Origin: a virus
Strand: one strand, 5' to 3'
Length of the DNA stretch: 39,907 bases
IMG/VR virus record: IMGVR_UViG_3300031344_000012
Span: 1-39,907 of that record
The position numbers and the translations under genes are program-made. Shown in pieces: positions 22,204 to 30,767 of the stretch (position 1 is its first letter; each line of letters begins with the position of its first letter). The notes beneath the pieces are model-generated. The model saw nothing but the letters and a program-made list of their open reading frames with translations. It did not search any database and was not told where the DNA came from.

Positions 22204-23715
22204 TTAGAGTATTGCCGTTGTTACGTTAAGATCAACGTTAAACTGATGCGCGAGAATGATTGGTTGAATCTCAACCACATAGTTGAATGTTCCAGTAGCT
22301 GTTAGTGATTGGAATGCAACATTGAAATCCTGAATCCAACCATTATCTATGGCTCGTAAGAGTTGCTTATTAATGCTTGCGGTTAGAATGTCTGGTGTTA
22401 CGACCATACTGTTTGGAGCCTTATCACCTGGCTGTGGATTTTGAGCAGCTGTCTTACCATTGAAACTTGTGCTCCACATTTGTTTCAATGCAGAACGAAC
22501 GAGGTTTCCAATGAATACATCGCACCAATCAGTTGCACGTAAGTCTAGTGTGCTCGTGCTTGGATTGACGTGATACATTGTGCAGGCTTTGACGACCTTT
22601 GTCTTACCAGTTGATGTAGTGGCAATAGGTGTTAAGCCGCTCAATAGAGCGTTAACCACGTCTGTGGGAGAAGTCATTGTTCCATCGAATGGAACTCCGA
22701 ATTGCCAGAATGCTTCTGTTCCTGGACGAGTACCAACACCGTCCATATTGAATATAGGGGTTGATTGGTTCTCACAAGCTGCAATAGCTCCTGCTAAGTG
22801 AGCAGCTAATTGTCCTGGAGTATAGTTTGAATTTAGTTCCCATGCACAAGCACCAAATACATTGTTCAATGTATTTGTGAATGATGCTGCTAAAGCTTCT
22901 GTCCCTACATAACCATCTACCATTCTGCATGGTAAGCCTGGCACTGCAAGGTTCTGACTTGTGATTTGTGCTGATAGAAGTCCAGCATTACCATTGACAG
23001 AAGGGTCTTCTGCACCAGAAACAATTAGTGTGAATGTTCGGTTTGCAATGTTAGCAAGTGTGGTAGTCCATACGTCTTCTACTGTTCCACCTGTGAGAGT
23101 TGCGAAGCTTTGTGCGCTGGATGTGATACCAGTGAGACCGTTATTTACTTGGCAAGCGAAACGAATACTGTTGCCACGTGGTCCTTTGTTCTTTGCTGTA
23201 ATAACAACTGTATTGGATGATGCACTAGCAGACATACCCCATTCAGTCTGAGTGTTGATGCTTGTCGCAATGTTTGTGCAGATTGTAGCTGCTGTATCAC
23301 CATTGCTTACTGCTGTCGTTACTTGTGAGCCGAACGCACTGGTTGTGATAGAACCGAATGATGTAGCAGCAGTTCCAGTCAATGTGACTGTGGCAGATGC
23401 AGCACTACCAGTAGACTCTGGAGCTGCAATGAAGTATTTTTTAGTATATGTATTGTCATTTAGATTACCAGCGTTGAATATAACATTTAGTTCTGATCCT
23501 AATCCGAATGTAGATACAACATCAGCATGTGTTAGAACAGTAAAGCCAACAACGTCTGGACCATAGAGTTGATTTACAACTCCTGGAGCGGTGCTTACTT
23601 TATTACCAATATACAATGTCGATGGTGCAGTATCAGGAACGGATCCAGGACCGAGTGGTATGTTTAGTTGTATAAACGAACCAGGAGTTAAGTTTGTGGG
23701 AGAAAGATTCGTCAT
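22204..23715 (-). CDS. Contractile tail sheath protein, Mu gpL-like
   Basis: A 503-residue protein starting after AGGA. The N-terminus (TPGSFIQLNIPLGPGS, APSTLYIGN, ADVVSTFGLGSELN) is typical of Mu-like sheaths, as are SVNGNAGLLSAQI in the middle and the C-terminal segment VTPDILTASINKQLLRAIDN. A Thr/Ser-rich domain at about 110-200 is the variable surface insertion. Its presence shows a contractile, myovirus-type tail. Confidence 0.88.
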   Translation of the reverse strand: MTNLSPTNLTPGSFIQLNIPLGPGSVPDTAPSTLYIGNKVSTAPGVVNQLYGPDVVGFTVLTHADVVSTFGLGSELNVIFNAGNLNDNTYTKKYFIAAPESTGSAASATVTLTGTAATSFGSITTSAFGSQVTTAVSNGDTAATICTNIATSINTQTEWGMSASASSNTVVITAKNKGPRGNSIRFACQVNNGLTGITSSAQSFATLTGGTVEDVWTTTLANIANRTFTLIVSGAEDPSVNGNAGLLSAQITSQNLAVPGLPCRMVDGYVGTEALAASFTNTLNNVFGACAWELNSNYTPGQLAAHLAGAIAACENQSTPIFNMDGVGTRPGTEAFWQFGVPFDGTMTSPTDVVNALLSGLTPIATTSTGKTKVVKACTMYHVNPSTSTLDLRATDWCDVFIGNLVRSALKQMWSTSFNGKTAAQNPQPGDKAPNSMVVTPDILTASINKQLLRAIDNGWIQDFNVAFQSLTATGTFNYVVEIQPIILAHQFNVDLNVTTAIL

Positions 23716-23954
23716 TATAGTCCTATAAGTTTTGCGGTGTATTCATCTGCTGGAATAAGATCTCCAGCAAGTAGTTTTTGAACATAATAAGTTCTGTATC
23801 GAGCGTTTGTAATATCCAGTTCCACTACTTCGCCAGTAGCAACACATTCAAGAGTTTCTTTATTTTGTTTCTTGCCAACATAACGAATCTGTTTGTGATC
23901 AAGTAGTTCAAGATCTTTTACTATAGCTGAAGTTGGTAACACTTTGATTTTCAT
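23715..23954 (-). CDS. DUF2635-like tail protein (Mu gp38-like)
   Basis: A 79-residue protein sandwiched by one-base and four-base overlaps between the tail terminator and sheath genes. It has an N-terminal MKIKVLPTS strand, a GEVVELD turn, and a YRTYYVQKLLAGDLI segment, matching the short DUF2635 pattern (YWRRRLxDGDV) found immediately before Mu-like sheaths. The precise role is unknown. Confidence 0.6.
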   Translation of the reverse strand: MKIKVLPTSAIVKDLELLDHKQIRYVGKKQNKETLECVATGEVVELDITNARYRTYYVQKLLAGDLIPADEYTAKLIGL

Positions 23955-24685
23955 AGATTATCCGTAAAGGTAACGATTGGGTTAGGGTATGGATACTCAG
24001 TTGTGAGGTCCAACGAAGCTTGTGGGTAATTGCTTGGCTCAATAATTGTATTGATTTCTTCGAGTTTCAGTTCTAAATGGAACGACTCAAAAGGAAGGTT
24101 GGTACTAAGTCCGGGAACGTTTATTTGTAGGTTCTCTCCTCTGACAATACCAATAGATGAATAACCAGCAAGTGTTGCTATTGTATAGCCATCGTTGTAT
24201 CCTACGGAATGTCCGTTTTCCGTTGCATTCCATAAAGACTTGCTAATTCCTTCAATAATAGGGCGGAATGTTTCAATATGGGCAAGACGCAATGGGGACA
24301 TAACATATAGCAAATGAACTGTAGTATCCATTTTAGCAGTACTTATATCCTTTTCAGAAGCTGCGAAGTCTCCTCGCCATACACCAAGCATTGGGAAAAC
24401 ACAACTATCATCTTGTAAATATGGAACAATATTCACAGGATAGACACTACCTATGGCATAGCCATCGGGATTGTTCGTAAATGTTGCACCTAATCTAGCT
24501 AATTCGTTTTGAAATCTTGCTCCGACATTGTAATTTATTACAGCAGAATAAAAATCAATCAAATAGTATAATACTGGATCTATATCTTGTAATGCACTAT
24601 TAGTTGTTAGCGGTGTTATTGGGAATAATGTAGTCCCAATAGTAAATGCATTATCATTAAGTTCTGGTGCTGGATATGGGTTCAT
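23951..24685 (-). CDS. Tail terminator-like protein (Mu gp37 position)
   Basis: A 244-residue protein two genes upstream of the sheath. It has a central region with YPVNIVPYLQDDSCVFPMLG and a helix-strand pattern (VHLLYVMSPLRLAHIETFRP) fitting the alpha-beta fold of tail terminators that cap the sheath/tube at the neck. It overlaps its neighbours by four bases on both sides. Confidence 0.55.
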   Translation of the reverse strand: MNPYPAPELNDNAFTIGTTLFPITPLTTNSALQDIDPVLYYLIDFYSAVINYNVGARFQNELARLGATFTNNPDGYAIGSVYPVNIVPYLQDDSCVFPMLGVWRGDFAASEKDISTAKMDTTVHLLYVMSPLRLAHIETFRPIIEGISKSLWNATENGHSVGYNDGYTIATLAGYSSIGIVRGENLQINVPGLSTNLPFESFHLELKLEEINTIIEPSNYPQASLDLTTEYPYPNPIVTFTDNL

Positions 24686-25119
24686 AGGATTGTATTTATA
24701 AAGTCAGTGTATGCGGTTGCTAATGCTTGTGGTAGAAACTTCTTTTCCATTTCAACCATATTAGTGAAGAAGGGTCTAGGTCTGCTGGCAGATACATACT
24801 TACGAAAGAATACTTGACCATTGATTACGAAACGTAATGCTTTGGCGTTTACTGGATATATTTTAGTTCCTAATGGAGCGTTTCCATAATTTACCCAACT
24901 AGCATAATATCTATCTGTTAGAACACCACGTATATAAGGGCTCTCTTTTATTACAGTTGTATGTGATTTGATTCCGTTATCACCATAGTATTGGAACTCA
25001 TGTGTACTTCGTATATGACGAACACCTTCTTCGGCTGCTGCGTCCAGACCTTTTGTAATAGCATTCTGTAGACCCGAAACAATCAATGCTATATTATCTT
25101 GTATGGATCTAGTTGGCAT
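24682..25119 (-). CDS. HK97 gp10-like neck/tail completion protein
   Basis: A 145-residue protein with the gp10 family layout: N-terminal amphipathic helix (IALIVSGLQNAITKGLDAAA), a YASWVNYGN segment like the usual YxxxVEFGT, KALRFVINGQVFF, and the C-terminal RPRPFFTNMVEMEKKFLPQA helix. These proteins join head and tail. The Mu G/gp37 neighbourhood agrees. Confidence 0.75.
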   Translation of the reverse strand: MPTRSIQDNIALIVSGLQNAITKGLDAAAEEGVRHIRSTHEFQYYGDNGIKSHTTVIKESPYIRGVLTDRYYASWVNYGNAPLGTKIYPVNAKALRFVINGQVFFRKYVSASRPRPFFTNMVEMEKKFLPQALATAYTDFINTIL

Positions 25120-25591
25120 CTGTTGCTCTTATAAAAATATAAAACACTACGCGGGTATCAGCCTTTACAGATGTAATCTTATACCTTATTTGTGAAGGAT
25201 AATCAGGACCTGAAACTGATATGTATAATTCTGTTGGACTTATAACAGGAGGCTCAAAGAACAATGGATCATATCCACCTGAAGCTCCATCTATAGCATA
25301 TGTCTGTATGAATGGACCTATCTTTAGATCTCTGTCTCTCAGTTGTCCATTAGATACAGAAACCTCTTTCGATGTGACTTGTCTTAGTCTTGGCGGACAT
25401 TGACCAATTCCACCTACTGTGCTACCATTTAGTGTATCAATGTTTGTAATAATTTCATTACCAAGACCTTGTCGTTTTCCGCTCCATACGTGAGTTTCTA
25501 ACTGTATTGTGTATGGACGTAGATTTATTAGGCTTGGAGTATATAACGCTTGATCTGCGGCAAAACGTATGTAATCAATAGGTGTATTCAT
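25109..25591 (-). CDS. Neck / head completion protein, probable
   Basis: A 160-residue protein at the upstream end of the neck block, starting immediately after the stop of a 14-codon frame (TAAATG) and overlapping the gp10-like gene by 11 bases. It is beta-rich (for example RLRQVTSKEVSVSNGQLRD and QIRYKITSVKADTRVVFYIF). The position suggests a head-closure protein, but no family is recognised. Confidence 0.55.
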   Translation of the reverse strand: MNTPIDYIRFAADQALYTPSLINLRPYTIQLETHVWSGKRQGLGNEIITNIDTLNGSTVGGIGQCPPRLRQVTSKEVSVSNGQLRDRDLKIGPFIQTYAIDGASGGYDPLFFEPPVISPTELYISVSGPDYPSQIRYKITSVKADTRVVFYIFIRATDAN

Positions 25592-25636
25592 TTATATCAT
25601 CTCTGCGGGTGGCGGGAACTCATCTGCTTCTTCCAT
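25592..25636 (-). CDS. 14-codon coupling frame
   Basis: A short frame, MEEADEFPPPAEMI, starting within the stop codon of the zinc-ribbon gene (TAATG) and ending immediately before the ATG of the neck gene (TAA ATG). GGGAG lies five to six bases before the start. It may serve only to carry ribosomes across to the neck gene. Confidence 0.3.
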   Translation of the reverse strand: MEEADEFPPPAEMI

Positions 25637-25791
25637 TATATCTCCCAGTTTCTATATGTTCTGCAATAATAACAGACATAAAATGTTTTGCCATCAAGTA
25701 TGTAGTTCTTTTCAGCGAAGTGCCAAAACTGTGTGCAGACTTTGCACCTCTCACCAAACTCGTTATGTTCTCGTTTCCAAGTGCTATTCAC
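25636..25791 (-). CDS. 51-residue zinc-ribbon microprotein
   Basis: Starts with GTG that overlaps the stop codon of the upstream gene and reads MNSTWKREHNEFGERCKVC at the N-terminus. CKVC (residues 16-19) and CYYC (40-43) are separated by about 20 residues, with a His in between, giving a classic zinc-ribbon. Its place between a membrane protein gene and the neck gene is unexpected. It is too short to be in usual gene lists. The function is unknown. Confidence 0.55.
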   Translation of the reverse strand: MNSTWKREHNEFGERCKVCTQFWHFAEKNYILDGKTFYVCYYCRTYRNWEI

Positions 25792-25966
25792 GCTTTACCG
25801 CTTGCATTAGGGAAGCGTGGTTATCCTGCCCCTGTGTCATTAGGCTGGTGTGGTTATCAGATATACTACGAGCATTCCTTAAGCTCTGAATAAAGGATAG
25901 CATTCCCATAAGAAATGCGGGAAGAGCACCTAAAATTGCTATAATAAAATATTGCCAGCTTGTCAT
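25784..25966 (-). CDS. Small membrane protein (possible holin)
   Basis: A 60-residue protein with one strong membrane helix at residues 5-27 (WQYFIIAILGALPAFLMGML) and a polar C-terminal half with an imperfect repeat of DNHTSLMTQGQ/DNHASLMQ. ATGA overlap with the gene upstream. It is part of a four-gene cluster of short membrane proteins that would be candidates for holin and lysis accessory functions. Confidence 0.55.
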   Translation of the reverse strand: MTSWQYFIIAILGALPAFLMGMLSFIQSLRNARSISDNHTSLMTQGQDNHASLMQAVKRE

Positions 25967-26217
25967 CGTCTCATCTCCAATATCAGTTTCGTTAGGTTAT
26001 CAAGTTTATCTTCAAACTTATCGAAACGCTTTATAATCTCTTCTGACTTTGTATCTAACCTTGTATGTATTTTACCATCAGCAATTTCGTGTTGGTTCAT
26101 CTTCTCCTCAATTGCAGCGAAACGTGCTATAAAGGACTTGAATAACCATCCTGCCACTGCAAGCATAGCTGTCAGAATAGAAGCGAAAACGAAGTGGAAA
26201 GTGCTATTTTGATCCAT
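25963..26217 (-). CDS. XhlA-like membrane protein with coiled coil (possible holin partner)
   Basis: An 84-residue protein with an N-terminal membrane helix (FHFVFASILTAMLAVAGWLF, residues 7-26) followed by a heptad-rich polar helix to the end (EEKMNQHEIADG, IIKRFDKFEDKLDNLTKLIL). The same parts as in the haemolysin XhlA family, in the reverse order (XhlA has the coiled coil first). It could act with the 60-residue protein as a lysis pair, but no endolysin is recognised nearby. Confidence 0.55.
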   Translation of the reverse strand: MDQNSTFHFVFASILTAMLAVAGWLFKSFIARFAAIEEKMNQHEIADGKIHTRLDTKSEEIIKRFDKFEDKLDNLTKLILEMRR

Positions 26218-26270
26218 ATACCAGTATCCTTATATGAGGAATGTTGTGTTCATTATGTTTGTATGCAGTA

Positions 26271-26462
26271 TTATTTTACTTTGGGGTATTTTATTGCATC
26301 AGGTAATTTAGATAAGTCTTTCTTTACATTCGTTTCAATTTGACCAACAAAAGTAGATAATTGTTGTTTTGATTTTGTTTTTAGTTTTGCTTTAACATAT
26401 GGAACACCAACTGCAATATATAAAACTGCTATTGCAACTGTATCTATAATTGATAGTATCAT
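26271..26462 (-). CDS. Small N-anchored membrane protein
   Basis: A 63-residue protein with an N-terminal membrane helix (residues 2-22, ILSIIDTVAIAVLYIAVGVP) and a basic, polar C-terminal region rich in Lys and Gln. Its start overlaps the stop of the gene upstream (ATGA-type). It belongs to the small membrane cluster between the fibres and the neck; the function is unknown, with a lysis-related role possible. Confidence 0.5.
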   Translation of the reverse strand: MILSIIDTVAIAVLYIAVGVPYVKAKLKTKSKQQLSTFVGQIETNVKKDLSKLPDAIKYPKVK

Positions 26463-26698
26463 ATTAGTTCCCTTTTGTAAGTTGTATTACCTATCTTTAT
26501 CTCAAAGTAGTTTATACTATTTAGATGATCTGGTTTCTTTACTTCTTTTAGATGTGTAATGCAAAGAGCGTGGAGAGAGTTGAACTCTTTTGTTGATAGG
26601 TGAACCTTCTTGGATGTTTTGTATCTTGGGAATAGTAGATATGTTAATGCAGAAGAAGAGAAGATTGCTGTGAGAATGATTGTGCTAATAAATATCAT
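26459..26698 (-). CDS. Small N-anchored membrane protein, spanin-like possibility
   Basis: A 79-residue protein from the ATG behind AAAGGT; an upstream start adds eight residues. It has an N-terminal membrane anchor (IFISTIILTAIFSSSALTYL, residues 2-21), then a basic linker and a globular-looking C-terminal part with one Cys. The single anchor plus soluble domain recalls an inner-membrane spanin, but no outer-membrane partner is found, so this is only a possibility. Confidence 0.5.
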   Translation of the reverse strand: MIFISTIILTAIFSSSALTYLLFPRYKTSKKVHLSTKEFNSLHALCITHLKEVKKPDHLNSINYFEIKIGNTTYKRELI

Positions 26699-26797
26699 TT
26701 TTTTACCTTTTTCACAATCCATCTGATAAGAATTATACCGAGTATAATGTATGCTGGAGTCAATGTAAGAATTATTATGATATGATCTGTTGTTATT

Positions 26798-27748
26798 CTA
26801 ATAACATATTGTTAGTTGGCCACTTCCGCCGTTTCCTCCGTTGCCGCCTAATTGTGATGAAGATGTGCCTGATGCTGGTGCTGACCCCCCGCCGCCTCCA
26901 GACCCAGAATTAGCTGCTGCATTAGATCCGTTATTCCCTGCTACACCAATAGAATTACCAGTTGAATTAGGTCCATTCGCTCCATTCGCTCCGTTCCCAT
27001 TCGGGCCAGCTCCCCCGCCAGCTCCTCCGCTTCCTCCACAATGTGTTCCTGATGCGCTACCATTCCCTCCTGCGAAACCCCCTAAATAAGATATTGCTGA
27101 TCCCAATGTGACAGTATTACTAACACCGTTAGTAGCATAATCTGTTGTAGCAAGTGCACTTCCTGTCCGGCTAAAACAACCATAGCCGCCCATAGCCCAT
27201 TGCGGTGAAATCTGATAACCGATCAACACAGCTTGTGGACTTGTATTTAATATAGAGATTGCATATGTTCCATTAGGAACTGTAACAAACCCATTATTTG
27301 CGCCTGGTGTATAACCATCCGAAAGTCCACCACCAGACAAAAAATAACCACTATCTGTATCACCATACCCGCCACCCGCGCCCGGAAACTCTGCTAATGT
27401 TCCAAATCTTGTGCTTCCACCAGAAGTGCCGCTTTGCCCATATCCGTTCGTTCCAACAATAGAAGGGGTTCCCCCAATCCCGCCCGAACCTATTGTAACT
27501 ATATATGATGTGCCTGGGGTGACTGGGACAACAACTGTTGATAAACTACTGCCAGCTCCTCCACTTCCTCCGCCCACGACATATGGATAATTTACTGTAG
27601 TGTAAATTCCAAGATTTGATATGCCGGACGATGCACCCCCGCCTCCGCCGAACCCCATCAATAATACAGATGAAACTCCACCGGGCGCTGTCCAAGTTCC
27701 CGATGCATTGAATGTGATAGTTGTTAGTTGGTTAGATGCGTAAGACAT
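26798..27748 (-). CDS. Glycine-rich adhesin-like protein
   Basis: A 316-residue protein with an AGGAG ribosome binding site. It opens with ITFNASGTWTAPGGVSSVLL, the start of the glycine-rich repeat domain seen in phage adhesins and similar proteins, followed by Gly tracts (GFGGGGGA, VVGGGSGGAGS, GSGGAGGGAG) and short Asn/Ser linkers up to the end. Such polyglycine helix sandwiches form tips of phage fibres and are often host-range determinants. The coding strand is clearly richer in G than its neighbours. Position behind the three fibre genes fits the tip of those fibres. Confidence 0.7.
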   Translation of the reverse strand: MSYASNQLTTITFNASGTWTAPGGVSSVLLMGFGGGGGASSGISNLGIYTTVNYPYVVGGGSGGAGSSLSTVVVPVTPGTSYIVTIGSGGIGGTPSIVGTNGYGQSGTSGGSTRFGTLAEFPGAGGGYGDTDSGYFLSGGGLSDGYTPGANNGFVTVPNGTYAISILNTSPQAVLIGYQISPQWAMGGYGCFSRTGSALATTDYATNGVSNTVTLGSAISYLGGFAGGNGSASGTHCGGSGGAGGGAGPNGNGANGANGPNSTGNSIGVAGNNGSNAAANSGSGGGGGSAPASGTSSSQLGGNGGNGGSGQLTICY

Positions 27749-27767
27749 TTAGAAACTCCTGATCATT

Positions 27768-28868
27768 TTACATTACCTGCCATTGCGTAGTTCCGCCAAC
27801 GCCATTATAGACGAGGCGAATATGTTGATAGTTTGTTGCCATAACGAATGTTGAGTGTCCATCTATGTTTTTACCATTGCCAGAGATTGTTATATTATAT
27901 GTGGCAGCAGAACCAGTGCTATCTTTTATCTCATAACTTTCACCCGAGTGTGGTGAAGATGGCAAAGTTATTGTCTTTCCTGCGCCCGCTACTGTTGTGT
28001 CAACGAAAACTATATAGTCAGCGCCCGCACCAGAATTAGTTTGTTTTATGGTGTAATTGGCTGTTTGTGATTGGGTTCCGAAACTCAACCCTGCTCCAAA
28101 TCTAACAAACTCGCCCCAGCCGCCATAATTGCCAATGGTAATAAATTGACTACCTTGATAACTGAGTTGTAATGATGAAATGGTGGATAGTCCATCAACA
28201 GCAATATTACCAATATTTATATTCATACGAGAATTACCATTATCAATACCAATGTAATTGGTATTGATTGTTGAAAATGTTGTAGCGGTTGTTCCAAACC
28301 AAATAATGGGACAGTTTGCCCCGCCTCCGGGTAGCGTGCCTAACATCATTGCCGTGGTGCCATTACGTTGTAATTTTAGTCCTCCACCTTTTGTGCCCTG
28401 TGGATTTACCCCAAAATTTACGGTAAGATTACCGGGAATAGGATTAGATGATGCACTGGCATAGGGTGGCTGTGGCGAAATTGTAATATCACTTGTTGCG
28501 ATATCACTTGTCTGTGTTGCTTGACTAATCTTGAATGCTGTATTGTTCGCTGCAACTTGTAATGCTGTTGCAGTTCCATTGATAGTAATTGTTCCACCCG
28601 CACTCGCAGATGAATAACTCAATGAACTCACATATTGGTTTGTGCTTGTGCTATTTACAAGATCGTTTGCCCAAGTGACAGATCCACCACTGGAGACTGG
28701 TAGCCATTGTGCTTGTGTGCTAGCATTGTGCCAAGTCAATACATATCCATCTTGTGTGCTACCAAGACTTGTGTTGATTACAGGATTGCCTTGTATCTTG
28801 ATTACAGTTCCAGCAATGTTGCTCCCTGATAAATCACCAGATAATGCGAGTTTGCTATTATAAGCCAT
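27768..28868 (-). CDS. Capsid-side fibre protein 3
   Basis: A 366-residue Ser/Thr/Gly/Asn-rich protein. Residues 1-60 contain the LALSGDLSGSNIAGTVIKIQ and QDGYVLTWHNAS module that also occurs in the fibres at 9396 and 29973. The C-terminal 100 residues (YTIKQTNSGAGADYIVFVDT, KTITLPSSPHSGESYEIKDS, ISGNGKNIDGHSTF) form a beta domain shared with the next two genes. It is probably a trimeric fibre or decoration protein. Confidence 0.7.
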   Translation of the reverse strand: MAYNSKLALSGDLSGSNIAGTVIKIQGNPVINTSLGSTQDGYVLTWHNASTQAQWLPVSSGGSVTWANDLVNSTSTNQYVSSLSYSSASAGGTITINGTATALQVAANNTAFKISQATQTSDIATSDITISPQPPYASASSNPIPGNLTVNFGVNPQGTKGGGLKLQRNGTTAMMLGTLPGGGANCPIIWFGTTATTFSTINTNYIGIDNGNSRMNINIGNIAVDGLSTISSLQLSYQGSQFITIGNYGGWGEFVRFGAGLSFGTQSQTANYTIKQTNSGAGADYIVFVDTTVAGAGKTITLPSSPHSGESYEIKDSTGSAATYNITISGNGKNIDGHSTFVMATNYQHIRLVYNGVGGTTQWQVM

Positions 28869-28901
28869 TTATTTTTCCCATAAGTTTGCCGTGACTAACT
28901 A

Positions 28902-29834
28902 TTAGAGGATTGCATATGTTGAAGTTGTCAATGCAAGAACTTGAACCGACTCATAGTTGTTGTTGATGCTGTATGAACCTGCACCATCAATCGTTTGTGC
29001 TGTATTGGCTGATAGTGAAACTGGATTGGTAAAGCAGTGTCCAGTGCTATCCTTGATTATATACATATTCCCAACAGTTGGACTTGCTGGTAGCGTTACT
29101 GTGAATGTTCCGCTTGTGCTGTCAACGAGAACGATATAGTCGGTAGTGAGAACAGTATAATTTGCTGTTTTAACTGCTGATACATTTGCTTCGTTTCTAC
29201 CGAAGCCTGTGCTATGAACCACTTGTGTGGCTGTGACTTGTATTGCTGTTGTTCCACCAGATTGAATTGTAACGTTGCCAACTGTTGCAGAACCAGATGT
29301 ACCGGAAGATAGAACAAGGCTTCCACCATTGTGTGATGCTCCTGTTGCACCTTGTGCTTGTATAGTTAGAACGCTACCATTGCCAGAAGAAGTGCTTGTT
29401 TGTGTTAGACTAAATCCTGTATTACCAGTTGCAATTACAAATGTTGTTCCTGTCCCATTGATTGCTATAGCCCCACCTGCTGAAGATGAGCTATATGATA
29501 ATGCTGAAACATATTGGTTTGTACTTGTGCTATTAACCAAATCGCTTCCCCAAGTAACTCCGCCTGATGGAGCTGCCCAGTGTGCCGCTGTTGATGATGT
29601 TGCAGTGAGAACGTTCCCAGAAGCTGGTGTTCCTGAAAGAACTATTGTCCCTTGTAATTGTCCGACCGTTGTAACACCAAGAGTATTAGTAACGTCACCA
29701 GACAATGTAGTCCAGGTTGGTGTTGGAGTTCCATTGTTGATTAAAACCTGATTAGCAGTTCCTGCAACTAATGCCGCTACTGGTAGATTGCCTGTGTATG
29801 CCCCGCCGAGTGATAACGATGTATTGTAACTCAA
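28902..29834 (-). CDS. Capsid-side fibre protein 2
   Basis: A 310-residue paralogue. The start codon is TTG, supported by AAGGAAA before it and by the match of MSYNTSLSLGG to MAYNSKLALSG in the next gene. The N-terminal region has the TANQVLINNGTPTPTWTTLS and SGTPASGNVLTATSSTAAHW modules; the C-terminal end (about residues 215-310) is the same beta domain (YTVLTTDYIVLVDSTSGTFT, IIKDSTG, IDGAGSYSINNNYES). The middle is shared almost word for word with the gene at 27768 (WGSDLVNSTSTNQYVSALSY). Confidence 0.7.
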   Translation of the reverse strand: MSYNTSLSLGGAYTGNLPVAALVAGTANQVLINNGTPTPTWTTLSGDVTNTLGVTTVGQLQGTIVLSGTPASGNVLTATSSTAAHWAAPSGGVTWGSDLVNSTSTNQYVSALSYSSSSAGGAIAINGTGTTFVIATGNTGFSLTQTSTSSGNGSVLTIQAQGATGASHNGGSLVLSSGTSGSATVGNVTIQSGGTTAIQVTATQVVHSTGFGRNEANVSAVKTANYTVLTTDYIVLVDSTSGTFTVTLPASPTVGNMYIIKDSTGHCFTNPVSLSANTAQTIDGAGSYSINNNYESVQVLALTTSTYAIL

Positions 29835-29972
29835 GTTAATTTCCTTTGCTTGACAGAAAACTCAAGCTGTTGTAGATTGAAGGTTAGAGGTAAAGATGAA
29901 AAGTAAAAAGATGACTGATGAGTTGTAATAAAAAAGCATTACAACTTAATGCGAAGTTTGCGAAACTAAACC
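29835..29972 (-). promoter_or_regulatory. Intergenic region with an 8-bp hairpin
   Basis: A 138-bp gap between two fibre genes, the largest inside this block. GTTGTAAT at 29922-29929 pairs with ATTACAAC at 29938-29945. On minus the loop contains TTTTTT but the stem is not followed by a T-run, so it is not a classical terminator. No convincing gene lies here. It probably holds a processing site or a promoter for the fibre genes downstream. Confidence 0.3.
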
Positions 29973-30758
29973 TTATATTATATTGAAATAACTGCCGTTG
30001 AAAATTATATCGATGCTTTCGAATTGATTGTTAAGTATATATGTTGTATTCCCATCTATATTGAACCCACCACCAGAAACTGTTAGTGTATAAGTGTTTG
30101 CTAATCCACTTGCATCCTTTACACTGAAAACATCCCCTACTGCTAACCCACTTGGGTTTGGTAATATTACTGTGACACTACTTGTTTCACCAAGTATTAG
30201 AATAACCTGATCATTATCATTCATACTATAATTAGATGATACAACTCTTGTATTATTATTATCTCCAACTGATTTGTAAAACCTATTGGAATTGAGTATT
30301 CCAACTATTGTTCCACCAATCTCTAAATCAATACTTCCATCTGTTGGACCAAGACCTGATGATAATACAATGTTTCCACCACGACTTGATGTTCCAGTAC
30401 TATCTTGTGCTCTTAGTGTAAGAGTTTGTCCTATTGTGCTTGGTGTACTTATTGCGGCTTGTTTTATTGTTGGTGAAAGAATTGATGCAAGAAAGTTGAG
30501 CGTTGTAGCAGATATTCCTGCAATCCCAGCATTGCCTGAAATGCTTAAGACTTGCTGAACTGTATCAGTGCCACCTAAATCCCCGCCAGCAGTAAAACTG
30601 CCAGACATTTGTATAACTGGAACCCATTCTGTTCCATTATATACTAATGTATAACCATCCTGTGGAGTTGTTGGATCAACTGGTATTCCTTGAATGCTTG
30701 TGGCATTGCCATTAGAACCTCCAAAGGCTGTATTACTACCTATAAGTGTATTAGCCAC
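29973..30758 (-). CDS. Capsid-side fibre protein 1
   Basis: A 261-residue paralogue beginning at GTG (MANTLIGSNTAFGGSNGNA) behind AAAGGT. It has the TPQDGYTLVYNGTEWVPVIQ and FTAGGDLGGTDTVQQVLSIS module found in the tail fibre at 9396, and the C-terminal beta domain shared with its two neighbours (YSMNDNDQVILILGETSSVT, FSVKDASG, NIDGNTTYILNNQFES). Confidence 0.7.
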   Translation of the reverse strand: MANTLIGSNTAFGGSNGNATSIQGIPVDPTTPQDGYTLVYNGTEWVPVIQMSGSFTAGGDLGGTDTVQQVLSISGNAGIAGISATTLNFLASILSPTIKQAAISTPSTIGQTLTLRAQDSTGTSSRGGNIVLSSGLGPTDGSIDLEIGGTIVGILNSNRFYKSVGDNNNTRVVSSNYSMNDNDQVILILGETSSVTVILPNPSGLAVGDVFSVKDASGLANTYTLTVSGGGFNIDGNTTYILNNQFESIDIIFNGSYFNII

Positions 30759-30767
30759 AGATTACCT

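Noticed and set aside
26841-27089. Plus-strand Pro-rich frame opposite the Gly-rich adhesin
   Set aside because: It is the mirror of Gly codons; lacks ribosome binding site.
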